Shown one piece after another: positions 24,908 through 33,954 of a DNA stretch of 64,000 bases (position 1 is its first letter; the number at the start of each line of letters is the position of its first letter). The notes under the pieces were generated by a model. It ran no database searches. It saw only the letters and a program-made list of their open reading frames with translations, and was not told where the DNA came from. The position numbers were made by a program, and so were the translations under genes. Source of the DNA: GCA-2717185 sp964474755 (lineage in GTDB: Bacteria; Pseudomonadota; Alphaproteobacteria; UBA8366; GCA-2717185); NCBI GenBank assembly GCA_964474755.1, contig CAYYUG010000007.1, positions 1 through 64,000 on the forward strand, read 5' to 3'.

Positions 24908-25677
24908 CACCGCAAGCTCCCGCCTCCATCGACCGAGAAGACCACGCCGTTAACCCAGCTCGCCTTGTCGGAGGCAAGAAAGGCGACTACGTTGGCGCAT
25001 TCCTCTGGCGTGCCAACCCTGCCGCCAGGCCCCCCGGACATGAGCTCGCGCCAGCGGTTCTCGTCGCCGAGGTCTATCTTTGCGTGCACTTTCTGCAAGG
25101 TAACCAGCCGTTCTGTCTCGATGGGCCCTGGATGGATCCCTACAACTCGGACACCGTGGTCGTAGCTTTCCCTGCCGAGCGCCCGGGTGAACCCGGTCAA
25201 GCTGGAATTTCCCGCCGCGCCGGCAATGTAGTTTGGGCTTGGTCGCACAGCTGCATTGCCCAACACATTTACGATCACACCGCTGCCACGTTTGCACATA
25301 GCGGGGTATATGATACGACTGATATTGATGTAGCCGAATACCTTGAGGTCCCAAGCCTCTCGCCAGGTCGCTTCGTCCACCATCTCTATGTCGCCGGCTG
25401 GAATAGCGCCGGCATTATTCACCAGGATATCCACGTCCTTGCAGGCCTCAGCTAATGCTGTCGCCGTAGCGCTGTCGGCCAGGCTGCCGGCGTGGACCGA
25501 TACCTGCGCTCCGTATTTTGCGTTTATGTCGTCGCGCGCCGCGTTCAAATCAGCTTCTGTGCGCGATGCGATGTGTAGCGAGCAGCCTTCCGCCGCCAAA
25601 ACATGCGCGACGGCAAGACCGATGCCTTTTGACGCTCCGGTGATGAGGGCGGTTTTACCCGCGAGACCTAAGTCCAT
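24907..25677 (-). CDS. SDR family oxidoreductase lacking the catalytic lysine
   Basis: 256 residues. TGASKGIG at 14-21 binds the nucleotide, VNNAGAIP is the NAG motif, and the end DGGGSLR is normal. At the active site the tyrosine remains (PNYIAGAAGNSSLTGF), but the lysine expected four residues later is alanine. The YIAGxAGN form recurs in one SDR branch that I recall from proteobacteria, so it may be a real variant rather than a dead enzyme. The start follows AGAGGAA. Coupled to the PhyH gene. Confidence 0.8.
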   Translation of the reverse strand: MDLGLAGKTALITGASKGIGLAVAHVLAAEGCSLHIASRTEADLNAARDDINAKYGAQVSVHAGSLADSATATALAEACKDVDILVNNAGAIPAGDIEMVDEATWREAWDLKVFGYINISRIIYPAMCKRGSGVIVNVLGNAAVRPSPNYIAGAAGNSSLTGFTRALGRESYDHGVRVVGIHPGPIETERLVTLQKVHAKIDLGDENRWRELMSGGPGGRVGTPEECANVVAFLASDKASWVNGVVFSVDGGGSLR

Positions 25678-25692
25678 ATCGGTTCCTCTCGA

Positions 25693-26919
25693 TCAATCTG
25701 CGCAGACGGTCTGCTTGTTGGGGAAATCGGGCAAGTCAAAGTTGAAGATACGTTTGGCGTTGAGACCTAGGATCTTTGCCCGCTGTTCATCGTTCATATG
25801 ACGCATTGTCCGTTCGATCGCCGCGGCCGAATGCGGCCAGGTTCCCTCATGGTGCGGGTAGTCGTTCGCCCAAAGGAAATTGTCCCAAAGATCGTATTTT
25901 TCGGCCAGCAGCAGGCCGGCTTCGTCTTCCTGGAAACTGGCTGCACCATTGGAGCGGAAATAATCGCTTGGCAGTCCCTGCAGTTTTGGACGGACCCAGA
26001 AGTGGTGCTTCTTGTAGGCTTCGTCCATCGCGTCGAGAACCCAGGGAACCCAGCCAATACCAGCCTCGATCAGAGCGAATTTGATCTTTGGAAAGCGTTC
26101 CAGCACGCCGGAGGAACACAAGTTTGCCAATGGTTCAATGGTGGGAGACAAGGAGTGGGTTACATAGTTGATCACCGCGCCGCCATTGCCTCTGGACGCA
26201 CGCGGGTCACGGCCCGTAGACACGTGGAAGGTGATAGGCAGGCCGGTTTCCTCGATTAGTGCCCACATTGGATCAAATACCGGTAGATTGTAATTATCGT
26301 GTTCGACGTCGTGTGCGCCCCAGATTGGTTTGCAGGGCAAGGTGAGGCCACGGAAGCCCAACGCGGCAACCCGCTCGATCTCCTTCATTGATCCTTCCAG
26401 ATCACCGGTGGCTATGGCGGCCATTGGCGACATGGTGTCGTTGTCGGCGCTGAACATTTCCCACGCCCATTCGTTCCATACCTTGCATTGCGCCATAGCG
26501 AAAATTGGGTCGGGGGTGGCCCACATGGCGAGACCTTTGTTGGGGAACATAATTTCGCCGTCGATGCCGTCATACTTGTGATCTGCGCTGCGGCCCTCAA
26601 TCGTCGCACCGGCTTTGCTGCGAACCCCATCCTCGCCGAGCATGCGGAATTCCATTAGCCGTGCTTTGCGATGTCCTTCTGAGACGCGCCACTGCTTTCC
26701 ATTCTCGTCGGTAATGATCCGAGGTAGCCGGTGAACATATTTTTTGTCGATGCGTTTGGCCCACAAATCATGAGGCTCGTTAACGTGAGTATCGGCCGAG
26801 ATCATCAGATATTTGTCGGGATCATCGGGGCGCGCCGAATGGTTCCATCCCTCGGGTCCCGGAGTATCTGCGCGCCACAGGTTTTCTTCGTTAATTTCGT
26901 GGGCAAACTGTTCAGACAT
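25693..26919 (-). CDS. amidohydrolase-2 family metal-dependent hydrolase
   Basis: 408 residues. The catalytic barrel begins at MISADTHVNEP; here the usual DxHxH is reduced to DTHVNEP, as in the Rv0-type amidohydrolase branch found with lipid and terpene breakdown genes. ITFHVSTGRDPRASRG, the EAGIGWVPWVLDAMDEAY helix and WANDYPHHEGTWPHS carry the remaining histidines and the essential aspartate. These proteins may decarboxylate or hydrolyse carboxylic acids. ATG 26919 follows GGGAGGG. It sits 13 bp after the DUF35 gene in the same operon. Confidence 0.8.
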   Translation of the reverse strand: MSEQFAHEINEENLWRADTPGPEGWNHSARPDDPDKYLMISADTHVNEPHDLWAKRIDKKYVHRLPRIITDENGKQWRVSEGHRKARLMEFRMLGEDGVRSKAGATIEGRSADHKYDGIDGEIMFPNKGLAMWATPDPIFAMAQCKVWNEWAWEMFSADNDTMSPMAAIATGDLEGSMKEIERVAALGFRGLTLPCKPIWGAHDVEHDNYNLPVFDPMWALIEETGLPITFHVSTGRDPRASRGNGGAVINYVTHSLSPTIEPLANLCSSGVLERFPKIKFALIEAGIGWVPWVLDAMDEAYKKHHFWVRPKLQGLPSDYFRSNGAASFQEDEAGLLLAEKYDLWDNFLWANDYPHHEGTWPHSAAAIERTMRHMNDEQRAKILGLNAKRIFNFDLPDFPNKQTVCAD

Positions 26920-26932
26920 CACACCCTCCCGT

Positions 26933-27373
26933 TCAACCTGCAACTTGCCACTGGACCAGCGCGTAGGGCTGGTCGTCGTCATGCCGTTCTATAACCGCTT
27001 TTACCTTCGTGCCGATCGTAACTTCTTGTGTCGGATCGCCCAGTAAATTTCCAATCATACGGACATTTCCCGCCTGGGGCAGTTCGACCAGCACGACCAG
27101 ATAAGGGCCATGATCCTTCAATGCACCGTGTACCGGGTGCCAGGGACGTTCCCAACTGTAGATCGTGCCCTCGCCAGCTATTTCGGTCCAATTCATGTTA
27201 AAGGAGTTGCAACTGTGACAAATCCATTCCGGACCCCATTGCCAATTGCCGCAATCACCGCAGCGTTGCACTAGGATTTTGCCCTCAAGCAAACCATCCC
27301 AATAGGGCTTATCTAATCCATCGTTCATCGGAATTGGTGTTGGAAGGCCGTCCGGAAGATAGGTCTCGCTCAT
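26933..27373 (-). CDS. DUF35 OB-fold/zinc-ribbon acyl-CoA binding protein
   Basis: 146 residues. CGDCGNWQWGPEWICHSC at about 38-55 is the rubredoxin-like zinc ribbon with CxxC and CxxC; the rest, GEGTIYSWERPWHPVHG onward, is an OB fold. DUF35 proteins partner with thiolase-like proteins: ChsH2 in steroid breakdown binds the aldolase Ltp2. Its start overlaps the stop of the thiolase gene by 4 bp (ATGA), as expected for a two-subunit complex. Confidence 0.85.
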   Translation of the reverse strand: MSETYLPDGLPTPIPMNDGLDKPYWDGLLEGKILVQRCGDCGNWQWGPEWICHSCNSFNMNWTEIAGEGTIYSWERPWHPVHGALKDHGPYLVVLVELPQAGNVRMIGNLLGDPTQEVTIGTKVKAVIERHDDDQPYALVQWQVAG

Positions 27374-28551
27374 AAGGTAGCCTCCGACCCCAGAATATCG
27401 GTGCTTACGTGATGCACCATCGGGCCCGCGATGCTGAGGGCGACGTCGGCGCCGGGCACTTGGTTTGGGGAGTCGCCGCGGATCTGGCGTACTGCCTCGA
27501 TTTGAAGGCCCAAACCATGCATATAGCATTCTGCCAAATTGCCGCCGCTTGTGTTAAGCGGCATCTTGCCACCAGGCGCGGTTAAATTTTCCAACTGGAA
27601 AAATTCGTTGCATTCATCTGGTTTGCAAAAGCCGTGCTCGACTACAGCCATCATGACGCCGATGGTGAAGTTCTCGTAGCTTTGCACCACGTCCACGTCC
27701 TTGGGACTGACGCCGGCCATTTCAAAAAGCCGAGGTGCTAGGCTGGAAAAACTGGAGGATGGAAAGTTGCTGGCATTCATAACCGGCGCGCCACAGCGAT
27801 GGTCGGAACCCTGCGCCGCACTCAAGATATAGGCAGGTTTCTGTTTCATATTCTTCGCCTTGTCAGCCGAGACGATAATGACTGCCGCGGCGCCGTCATT
27901 TTCTTGACAACAATCAAACAGCCGGCAGGGCTCGGCGATCCATCGGGAATCATCGTATTTCTCTTCCGACAAGGGCCGCCCATACATGACGGCGCGGGGA
28001 TTGTTCTGCGCATGATGGTAAGACGCCATTGAGATGGCGCGCAGCACGCTGTGATCGACCTTATTCTCGTGCATAAAACGCATCGCCCGCATCGCGTATT
28101 TCTGTAGGGGCGACATCACACCATAGGGAGACATGTAGGCTGGATCGCCGCTCACCGTAGTGATAGGCGGGGCCTTGCCAAACCGCTGGAACTGGCCTTG
28201 GGCCAGCCCACGGAAAGCGACAACGCAATCTGCCAAGCCCACGGCAACTGCCGCCGCTGCATTGCCAACTGCCGCCGCGACACCCCCTCCACCGCCGCCC
28301 CAATTCATGTTGGAATAGCGTAGATCGTTGATACCGAGTGCCGCAGCGATCCGCGTCGGTTCGTTGCGGTCGTTGCTATAGGACGCGAACCCATCAATTT
28401 CCTTGGCATCGACACCCGCATCCTCACATGCCGCGAGGATGGCCTTGAGTACCAGGACTAATTCCGGGTCAGGTGACTGCCCGTGCTTGTAATAGGTCGT
28501 TTCGCCGACCCCGACGATGGCGGTCTTGCCGCGTAACGTACGATCGCTCAT
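27370..28551 (-). CDS. thiolase-like (SCP-x/Ltp2-type) protein
   Basis: 393 residues of the lipid-transfer-protein branch of thiolases: GKTAIVGVGETTYYKHG at the start, VDAKEIDGFASYSND, VDVVQSYENFTIGVMM and PLNTSGGNLAECYMHGLG near the end. Where thiolases have their catalytic cysteine, this protein has NMNWGGGGGGVAAAVGNA without cysteine. The same loss is seen in Ltp2-type retro-aldolases, which cleave a beta-hydroxyacyl-CoA side chain together with a DUF35 partner. The overlapping DUF35 gene fits that role. An aldolase function is inference. Confidence 0.8.
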   Translation of the reverse strand: MSDRTLRGKTAIVGVGETTYYKHGQSPDPELVLVLKAILAACEDAGVDAKEIDGFASYSNDRNEPTRIAAALGINDLRYSNMNWGGGGGGVAAAVGNAAAAVAVGLADCVVAFRGLAQGQFQRFGKAPPITTVSGDPAYMSPYGVMSPLQKYAMRAMRFMHENKVDHSVLRAISMASYHHAQNNPRAVMYGRPLSEEKYDDSRWIAEPCRLFDCCQENDGAAAVIIVSADKAKNMKQKPAYILSAAQGSDHRCGAPVMNASNFPSSSFSSLAPRLFEMAGVSPKDVDVVQSYENFTIGVMMAVVEHGFCKPDECNEFFQLENLTAPGGKMPLNTSGGNLAECYMHGLGLQIEAVRQIRGDSPNQVPGADVALSIAGPMVHHVSTDILGSEATL

Positions 28552-28620
28552 GCCTTTGGCTGCTCCTTCGATGAGCGGCCAACGTAGCAACCCGACCCCT
28601 CGCGCCACAAGGAGCGAGGT

Positions 28621-30150
28621 TTATCGGATGCTGTTGATACCTAGGAAAATCAACCCGGCAATGATGGCAGAGGCCGGCACGGTAATTAGCCAAGCTGCAC
28701 CGATGGTCATCAGATGACTGCGACGAACGAGCTTGCGTTGCCTGGCCTTGGCCCAACGTCGCATCGTCCGGTCGGAAGGACTGGTGTGAGCATCGGTCGG
28801 TTTAGGGCCGTTATCGGCGGTGATATCCACCCGACGATTGGTAATCGCCTCTCGCAGGAAGCCAACGCCAAACACTGCCCCAACGGCAATATGGGTTGAA
28901 CTGACGGGAAGGCCTAAAGTTGAGGCGATAATCACCGTGATCGACGCCGATAGCGCCACGCAAAAGGCTCGGACACGGTTTAGCTTTGTAATTTTCTCGC
29001 CGACAATCTCAATAATTTTCGGCCCGAACAACAATAGACCGATAGAGATACCTATGGCTCCGATTGCCAGGACCCAGAAGGGAAGCGTGACTTTGGCAGA
29101 GACTTCGCCTTCCGTTACGGCGTTGACAATAGCGGCAAGTGGACCAACTGCGTTTGCGACGTCGTTCGAACCGTGCGCAAAAGACAGCAAAGCAGCGGCG
29201 CAGATTAGTGGGATCGTGAATAGGGTGCCAACCGACCGGCGACGGTTTTCTAGAGTACCTGCGACCCTTGAGACCGCGATTTGGACGATGAAATAGGCGA
29301 TCGTAAACGCGGCGACGCCGACGATTGTCAGTGCCATAAGATCCGGTTTCCAAATCCGTTTTAGCCCTTTCATGCACAAATAGACCGAAAAGGCGGACGC
29401 CATAATGGCGACAAGTACGGGAACCCATCGTTTTGCGGCGGATATTTTATCGTCGCGATAGAGGATCGCGAATTTGATGAAGGCAAGGAATGCCGCCGCA
29501 ATAACACCGCCAAGAACCGGCGATATTATCCAACTGGCTGCTATCTTCATCATCACGAACCAGTTGACAGCAGCGAAGCCGGCGGCCGCGATGCCGGCGC
29601 CGATGACCCCACCGACGATGGAATGCGTCGTTGAGACCGGTGCGCCAATGTAGGTTGCTAAATTTACCCACACGGCTGCTGATAAGAGTGCTGCCATCAT
29701 GGCCCAGATGAAGATTGTCTTGTCGGCAAAAGCATCAGGACTGACAATGCTTTTAGAAATAGTACTTATGACTTCGCCGCCAGCGATCATGGCGCCCGCC
29801 GCCTCGAATACTGCGGCGATGCACAGGGCGCCAACGAGTGTGAGCGCTTTTGATCCAACGGCCGGTCCGACATTATTGGCAACATCGTTGGCGCCGATAT
29901 TCATTGCCATGTAGGCACCGATCAATGCCGCAACGGTCACGATCGAGTAGACCTCGACACCACCGGTTTGGAAGTAGGCGAATACCCAAACGGCCAACAG
30001 AAATAGAAGACCGAAACCCATATTTAGATAGTGCTGACTGACCCGGGACGAGGCCTTTTCTAACTGGACGATCCGCTTGAGGTCTTTATCGACTGTGGAT
30101 TTCCTGGCACTAACCTTGCCTGATCCACCCAGATAATTTTTGCTGGGCAT
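28621..30150 (-). CDS. PiT family inorganic phosphate transporter
   Basis: 509 residues with about ten hydrophobic segments. The two inverted PiT signatures are present: IGANDVANNVGPAVGSKALT near residue 85 and FAHGSNDVANAVGPLAAI near 325. A 45-residue charged N-terminus precedes the first membrane segment and a large loop with charged residues follows the eighth. The protein should import phosphate with protons or sodium across the inner membrane. There is no PhoU-like DUF47 gene next to it. The start follows GGAG. Upstream 230 bp to the divergent Nudix gene are AT-rich and contain TTGATATCAA. Confidence 0.9.
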   Translation of the reverse strand: MPSKNYLGGSGKVSARKSTVDKDLKRIVQLEKASSRVSQHYLNMGFGLLFLLAVWVFAYFQTGGVEVYSIVTVAALIGAYMAMNIGANDVANNVGPAVGSKALTLVGALCIAAVFEAAGAMIAGGEVISTISKSIVSPDAFADKTIFIWAMMAALLSAAVWVNLATYIGAPVSTTHSIVGGVIGAGIAAAGFAAVNWFVMMKIAASWIISPVLGGVIAAAFLAFIKFAILYRDDKISAAKRWVPVLVAIMASAFSVYLCMKGLKRIWKPDLMALTIVGVAAFTIAYFIVQIAVSRVAGTLENRRRSVGTLFTIPLICAAALLSFAHGSNDVANAVGPLAAIVNAVTEGEVSAKVTLPFWVLAIGAIGISIGLLLFGPKIIEIVGEKITKLNRVRAFCVALSASITVIIASTLGLPVSSTHIAVGAVFGVGFLREAITNRRVDITADNGPKPTDAHTSPSDRTMRRWAKARQRKLVRRSHLMTIGAAWLITVPASAIIAGLIFLGINSIR

Positions 30151-30240
30151 CTGCTCCGAAGTTCCTTTTCTGACTATCTAGAGATAAGTGAGGGCTGACT
30201 AACGTCTGAATTTGCGAAAGTCCAGTAGGCGGCCCCAAAT

Positions 30241-30275
30241 AAATGCAATTGATATCAAAAAACTTGATACAAATT
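30241..30275. promoter_or_regulatory. AT-rich promoter region with a TTGATATCAA palindrome
   Basis: Between the divergent PiT and Nudix genes, a 10-bp palindrome at 30249-30258 is followed by a second TTGATA at 30264-30269. The surrounding AT-rich DNA suits promoters in both directions. No known operator is recognised. Confidence 0.3.
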
Positions 30276-30380
30276 GGAAAAAATTATCTACAAGTTTCGA
30301 CCTTGAGTTGGTCAGCGCTTTGCAATTAGGGGAACAGATAACCTTTTAGTAATTACATATCGGTTGGGGTCCAATAACGC

Positions 30381-30815
30381 ATGGTCAGTCTATCGATAGT
30401 TCAGCAATCCGCAGTCTTGCCATTTGTGTTTCGGAAAGGACGGCTTGAGTTATTGTTGATTACGTCCGTCAGCACGAAGCGTTGGATTTTGCCGAAGGGG
30501 CACATCGAACCCGGATTGAATGCGCGTGAGTCTGCTGAATTCGAAGCGCTGGAAGAGGCTGGTGTCGTCGGTGAGACGAAATCACGCAGCATTGGTACTT
30601 ACAACTATCGAAAACGTCCTGAAAGAGGCGGTTATCGGTGTCGTGTCCGCGTATTTGCGATGAAAGTCACGCGAGTACTAGATGACTACCCTGAGAAGGA
30701 GCTTCGTGAGCGCAAATGGATGTCAGTCCGAAAGGCTTTAAAATATATTCAAGAGCCTGAACTGCGGAGCTTGATCAAACGCTTCGAAAAATCAGAAATG
30801 CCCAGGGCTGCTTGA
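30381..30815 (+). CDS. Nudix hydrolase
   Basis: 144 residues. The Nudix box is recognisable as PKGHIEPGLNARESAEFEAL followed by EEAGV. The two metal-binding glutamates EE remain, but the first glutamate of Gx5E is leucine and the arginine of REUxEE is phenylalanine. This variant form is common in a proteobacterial subgroup. Substrate cannot be told; diphosphoinositol or nucleotide diphosphates are possible. It converges on the SDR gene 10 bp downstream. Confidence 0.8.
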   Translation: MVSLSIVQQSAVLPFVFRKGRLELLLITSVSTKRWILPKGHIEPGLNARESAEFEALEEAGVVGETKSRSIGTYNYRKRPERGGYRCRVRVFAMKVTRVLDDYPEKELRERKWMSVRKALKYIQEPELRSLIKRFEKSEMPRAA

Positions 30816-30824
30816 CGTACCAAC

Positions 30825-31586
30825 TTAGAATTGTACCCGTGTTGTTGACGCACCATCGACAACCAGGTTCGCACCGCTGATATAACTCGCCGCGGGGCTC
30901 GCAAGGAAGACGGTGGCGTTCGCGACCTCTTCCGGTGTCCCAAGCCGCCCGAAGGGATTGCGGGCCACAGCATCCTGGTAGGCTTGCGGAGCTTCGCGTT
31001 TTCGCACATCCCAGACACCGCCCTCGAAGAAAATCGCACCGGGTGATACGGTGTTGGCGCGAATGCCTTTGGCACCAAGGTTGGTGCTGAGACCGGACAG
31101 GTAATTGATCAGAGCGGCTTTGACGCCGCTATAAGCACGCACGCCGCCGGATGTGTTAACCGCTGCGGTACTAGCGATGGCGACGATCGATGCGGCGTCA
31201 GACCGTTCCAAGAAGGGCACGGCGGCATCGACGGCGCGGACGGTGCCCAAAATGTCGACCTCCATACCGACCCGCCATGCGTCCATGTTTGCCTGACCCG
31301 CGAGGGCGCTGGCATTGGCGACGAGAATGTCGAGGCCGCCGAACTCATTCGCTGTTTTACTTATCCAGTTTTGCAGACCTGCGTCGTCCGTCACATCCAC
31401 AGCGGCGCCACGCACGGCGGCGGCAGAACCGGATAGCTTGGCCACGCAGTCCTCGACCTGGTCCGTGTCGCGGGCGCAGAATCCTACATGGCAACCTTCC
31501 GCGACCAGCAGTTCGACGATTTTGCGCCCGATACCTCGCGTACCACCAGTCACAATCGCGCGTTTTCCTCCCAGTCCCAAGTCCAT
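30825..31586 (-). CDS. SDR family oxidoreductase
   Basis: 253 residues, complete classical SDR: TGGTRGIG at 13-20, ANASA in place of NNAG, the serine in IASTAA, YSGVK as YxxxK, then SPGAIFFEGGVW and the end GANLVVDGAS. It probably oxidises or reduces a hydroxyacyl or alcohol substrate with NAD(P). The start follows AAGGAA. Confidence 0.85.
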   Translation of the reverse strand: MDLGLGGKRAIVTGGTRGIGRKIVELLVAEGCHVGFCARDTDQVEDCVAKLSGSAAAVRGAAVDVTDDAGLQNWISKTANEFGGLDILVANASALAGQANMDAWRVGMEVDILGTVRAVDAAVPFLERSDAASIVAIASTAAVNTSGGVRAYSGVKAALINYLSGLSTNLGAKGIRANTVSPGAIFFEGGVWDVRKREAPQAYQDAVARNPFGRLGTPEEVANATVFLASPAASYISGANLVVDGASTTRVQF

Positions 31587-31610
31587 TATTATTTCCTTTT
31601 CAGCTGTTTT

Positions 31611-31826
31611 TTAAGAAGTTGACCAATTGTCCACGGAATTAGCTGACGATCGTTGAGGTAATATGGCTAAGGAGGTGCCTACTCTTGCTAGCCAGGACAG
31701 CCAGTTCTCGAAGACATTCTGTGGTACGGCATAAACCAACGCACCGTGTCCTGAAGTTGCAACGACTATGCGCGGTTCTTCGCCTATTAGTGCCAATTCA
31801 CCGAACATCCTTCTTTGTGGTTCCTT
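31611..31826 (-). pseudogene. cyclic-nucleotide-binding domain remnant
   Basis: The minus-strand frame reads EPQRRMFGELALIGEEPR and then ALVYAVPQNVFENWLSWLA. This matches the C-terminal part of a cNMP-binding domain (FGExALIxxxPRxAxV, then VxxxxFxxLL). The upstream half cannot be read in one frame, so the gene is broken. Original role probably a cyclic-nucleotide sensor. Confidence 0.5.
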
Positions 31827-32303
31827 CGGTTTTTCAATTTTTGGGGACGTCGCAGGTGGTCCAGGTTGCCGGTCTCTTCGACGAATATGTCGAGTAGCTG
31901 ATCTGTCAGTGACGCGGCGTCCGATACGACCGTTAACATGCCGGCTGACATGACAATTGCATCATCATCGGCATTTTTGCAAACTCGAGTACCCATAATA
32001 ATGGTTGCACAATGGGCTCCAGCGCTTGACCGACATCTCGGTCGCAATTCGTTGGAATGGATAGTAGGCAAACCGCGCGTACCTGTGCGATCAACAAGGC
32101 CCAAACTGTCTGCCCCCAAACGCATCGGCACGCATGAATTTGCCGTCAAATTCAGCGAACTGCCGCTTGTAGTTCATATCCATGCCTTTGCGTCTGAGCT
32201 ACCGACAGTATAGGGAAATAGTGTCATGCAGGTAAGCATATTGCATCCATCTTGACGATGCCGGTGCGATCAGGTCCAACTGCGGTTTAGCAGGGGGAAG
32301 AAT
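31827..32303. other. long intergenic region, decayed sequence
   Basis: Nearly 480 bp without a supported gene. On the minus strand it may hold the shifted first half of the cyclic-nucleotide-binding remnant; nothing there can be read confidently. A GGGGGAAG site just before 32304 belongs to the SDR gene. Confidence 0.4.
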
Positions 32304-33083
32304 ATGTCTGACGAACTAACGGCTCCTAATTTTCGGCTCGACGGATGCACAGCGCTAGTCAGCGGGGCAGGGCGTGGGCTGGGTGTCGGCATGGCCAAGG
32401 GTTTGGCTCGTTCGGGCGCTCATGTCGTGGTGATGAGCCGGACACGCGCTGATCTGGAAAGCGTTTCGTCTGAGATTGCCATTGAAGGCGGAACGGCGGA
32501 TGTTCTCGTCTGCGACGTGACCAACGACGCAGCAGTTCAGGCGGCGATCGACGGATTGCCGACGCTCGATATCCTGGTGAATAACGCCGGTACAAATATT
32601 CCACAACCCTTTGTGAGTGTCGAAAGTTCGGCGCTCGATACGATGCTTAACCTGAACGTCCGGGCTGCGTTTGTCGTCGCGCAAGCGGCGGTTAATCGAA
32701 TGCTACGAGACAATGACCGGAACGAGCGCGGTGGCGCTGTCGTCAATATCTCATCGCAGCTAGGGCGCGTTGCGCTGCGCGACCGCAGCGTCTACACCCT
32801 GACCAAGCACGCGCTGGAGGGGCTGACGAAATCGATGGCGATAGAGCTGGCGCCGAAACGAATCCGCGTTAACGCTGTTGGTCCGACGTGGGTCGAAACG
32901 CCAATGACTGGCCCGGCGTTGGCTGATCCCGACTTCCGGTCGGAGATTATTGGCAGCATTCCAATGGGCCATCTGGCGCAGGTCGACGACATTGTCGGCG
33001 CCGTCGTTTTTCTCGCCTCGCCCGCCGCATCGATGATCACTGGAGCGAGCCTAGTCGTCGATGGCGGCTGGACGGCACGATGA
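32304..33083 (+). CDS. SDR family oxidoreductase
   Basis: 259 residues. SGAGRGLG at about 20-27 binds the nucleotide, VNNAGTN is the NAG motif, the serine lies in NISSQLGR, YTLTK is YxxxK, and the C-terminus ITGASLVVDGGWTAR is standard. It resembles 3-oxoacyl-ACP reductase and gluconate 5-dehydrogenase type enzymes. It is the first gene of an operon with a three-subunit molybdenum hydroxylase. Confidence 0.85.
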   Translation: MSDELTAPNFRLDGCTALVSGAGRGLGVGMAKGLARSGAHVVVMSRTRADLESVSSEIAIEGGTADVLVCDVTNDAAVQAAIDGLPTLDILVNNAGTNIPQPFVSVESSALDTMLNLNVRAAFVVAQAAVNRMLRDNDRNERGGAVVNISSQLGRVALRDRSVYTLTKHALEGLTKSMAIELAPKRIRVNAVGPTWVETPMTGPALADPDFRSEIIGSIPMGHLAQVDDIVGAVVFLASPAASMITGASLVVDGGWTAR

Positions 33084-33090
33084 GTTAACA

Positions 33091-33954
33091 GTGAAAGCTC
33101 CCGACTTTTCTTATCTGCGGCCGAATTCGCTCGACGGTGTCTTTGCTGCGTTGACCCAATACGGCGACGACGCCTGCATCCTCGCCGGCGGGCAAACCCT
33201 GATGGCGCTGCAGAATATGCGGTTGGCGGCAGTGGATGTACTGGTAGACATCAACAGGGTACCAGGCCTTGCCGATATCGTTGAAGAAACGGATCATTTG
33301 GTGATAGGCGCGCTAGTCCGCTACGCGGCGCTGGCGGATGCTCCGCTGGTGCGGCAGCACGCGCCATTGCTGACTGATGCCGTTCCCTTCATCGCTCACA
33401 CAGCAATCCGTAATCGCGGTACAATTGGCGGAAGCCTGGCCTTAGGCGATCCAGCGGCTGAAATGCCGGCCTGTATGCTGGCGCTCGGGGCGGAACTGGT
33501 CCTCTCTAGCGCGGCCGGGATGCGTATGGTTCCTGCACTGGACTTCTACCTTGGCCTTTATGAGACCGCGCTGCGGCCGAGCGAAGTGCTGACAGCGGTG
33601 CGGGTACCAAAAAGACGTTTGGGCCAGTTTCACGACATCGACGAGATCGTGCGGCGTCGTGGCGATTTTGCCCTAGCCGGCTTGGTGATCTCAGGAGAGG
33701 CGGATAACGGGACTGTTGGTTCCGTTTCTCTCGCCCTTTTCGGTGTCGCCGACAGGCCAATTCTTGCCCTTGACGCAATGGATTTATTGACAGGCCAAAC
33801 CTTGAATGAAGACATTATCGAAAGGACAAAACAGGCTGTCATCGAGGTACTTGAGCCGCCAGACGATCCACTAACTCCGCCTGCCTACCGTCGCCATGTG
33901 TGCGGCGTTTTGGTGCAACGTTTGCTCACGCGGGTTCGGGAGAGACTATCGTGA
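33091..33954 (+). CDS. molybdenum hydroxylase FAD-binding (CoxM-type) subunit
   Basis: 287 residues. APDFSYLRPNSLDGVFAAL opens the PCMH-type FAD domain, ILAGGQTLMALQNMR is the first FAD motif, and RNRGTIGGSLALGDPAAEMP the second. The C-terminal CO_deh_flav_C domain follows. It accepts electrons from the iron-sulfur subunit and passes them to an acceptor. GTG 33091 is preferred because it stands just after the SDR stop and gives the family N-terminus; an ATG at 33061 would overlap the SDR gene by 23 bp. Confidence 0.85.
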   Translation: MKAPDFSYLRPNSLDGVFAALTQYGDDACILAGGQTLMALQNMRLAAVDVLVDINRVPGLADIVEETDHLVIGALVRYAALADAPLVRQHAPLLTDAVPFIAHTAIRNRGTIGGSLALGDPAAEMPACMLALGAELVLSSAAGMRMVPALDFYLGLYETALRPSEVLTAVRVPKRRLGQFHDIDEIVRRRGDFALAGLVISGEADNGTVGSVSLALFGVADRPILALDAMDLLTGQTLNEDIIERTKQAVIEVLEPPDDPLTPPAYRRHVCGVLVQRLLTRVRERLS

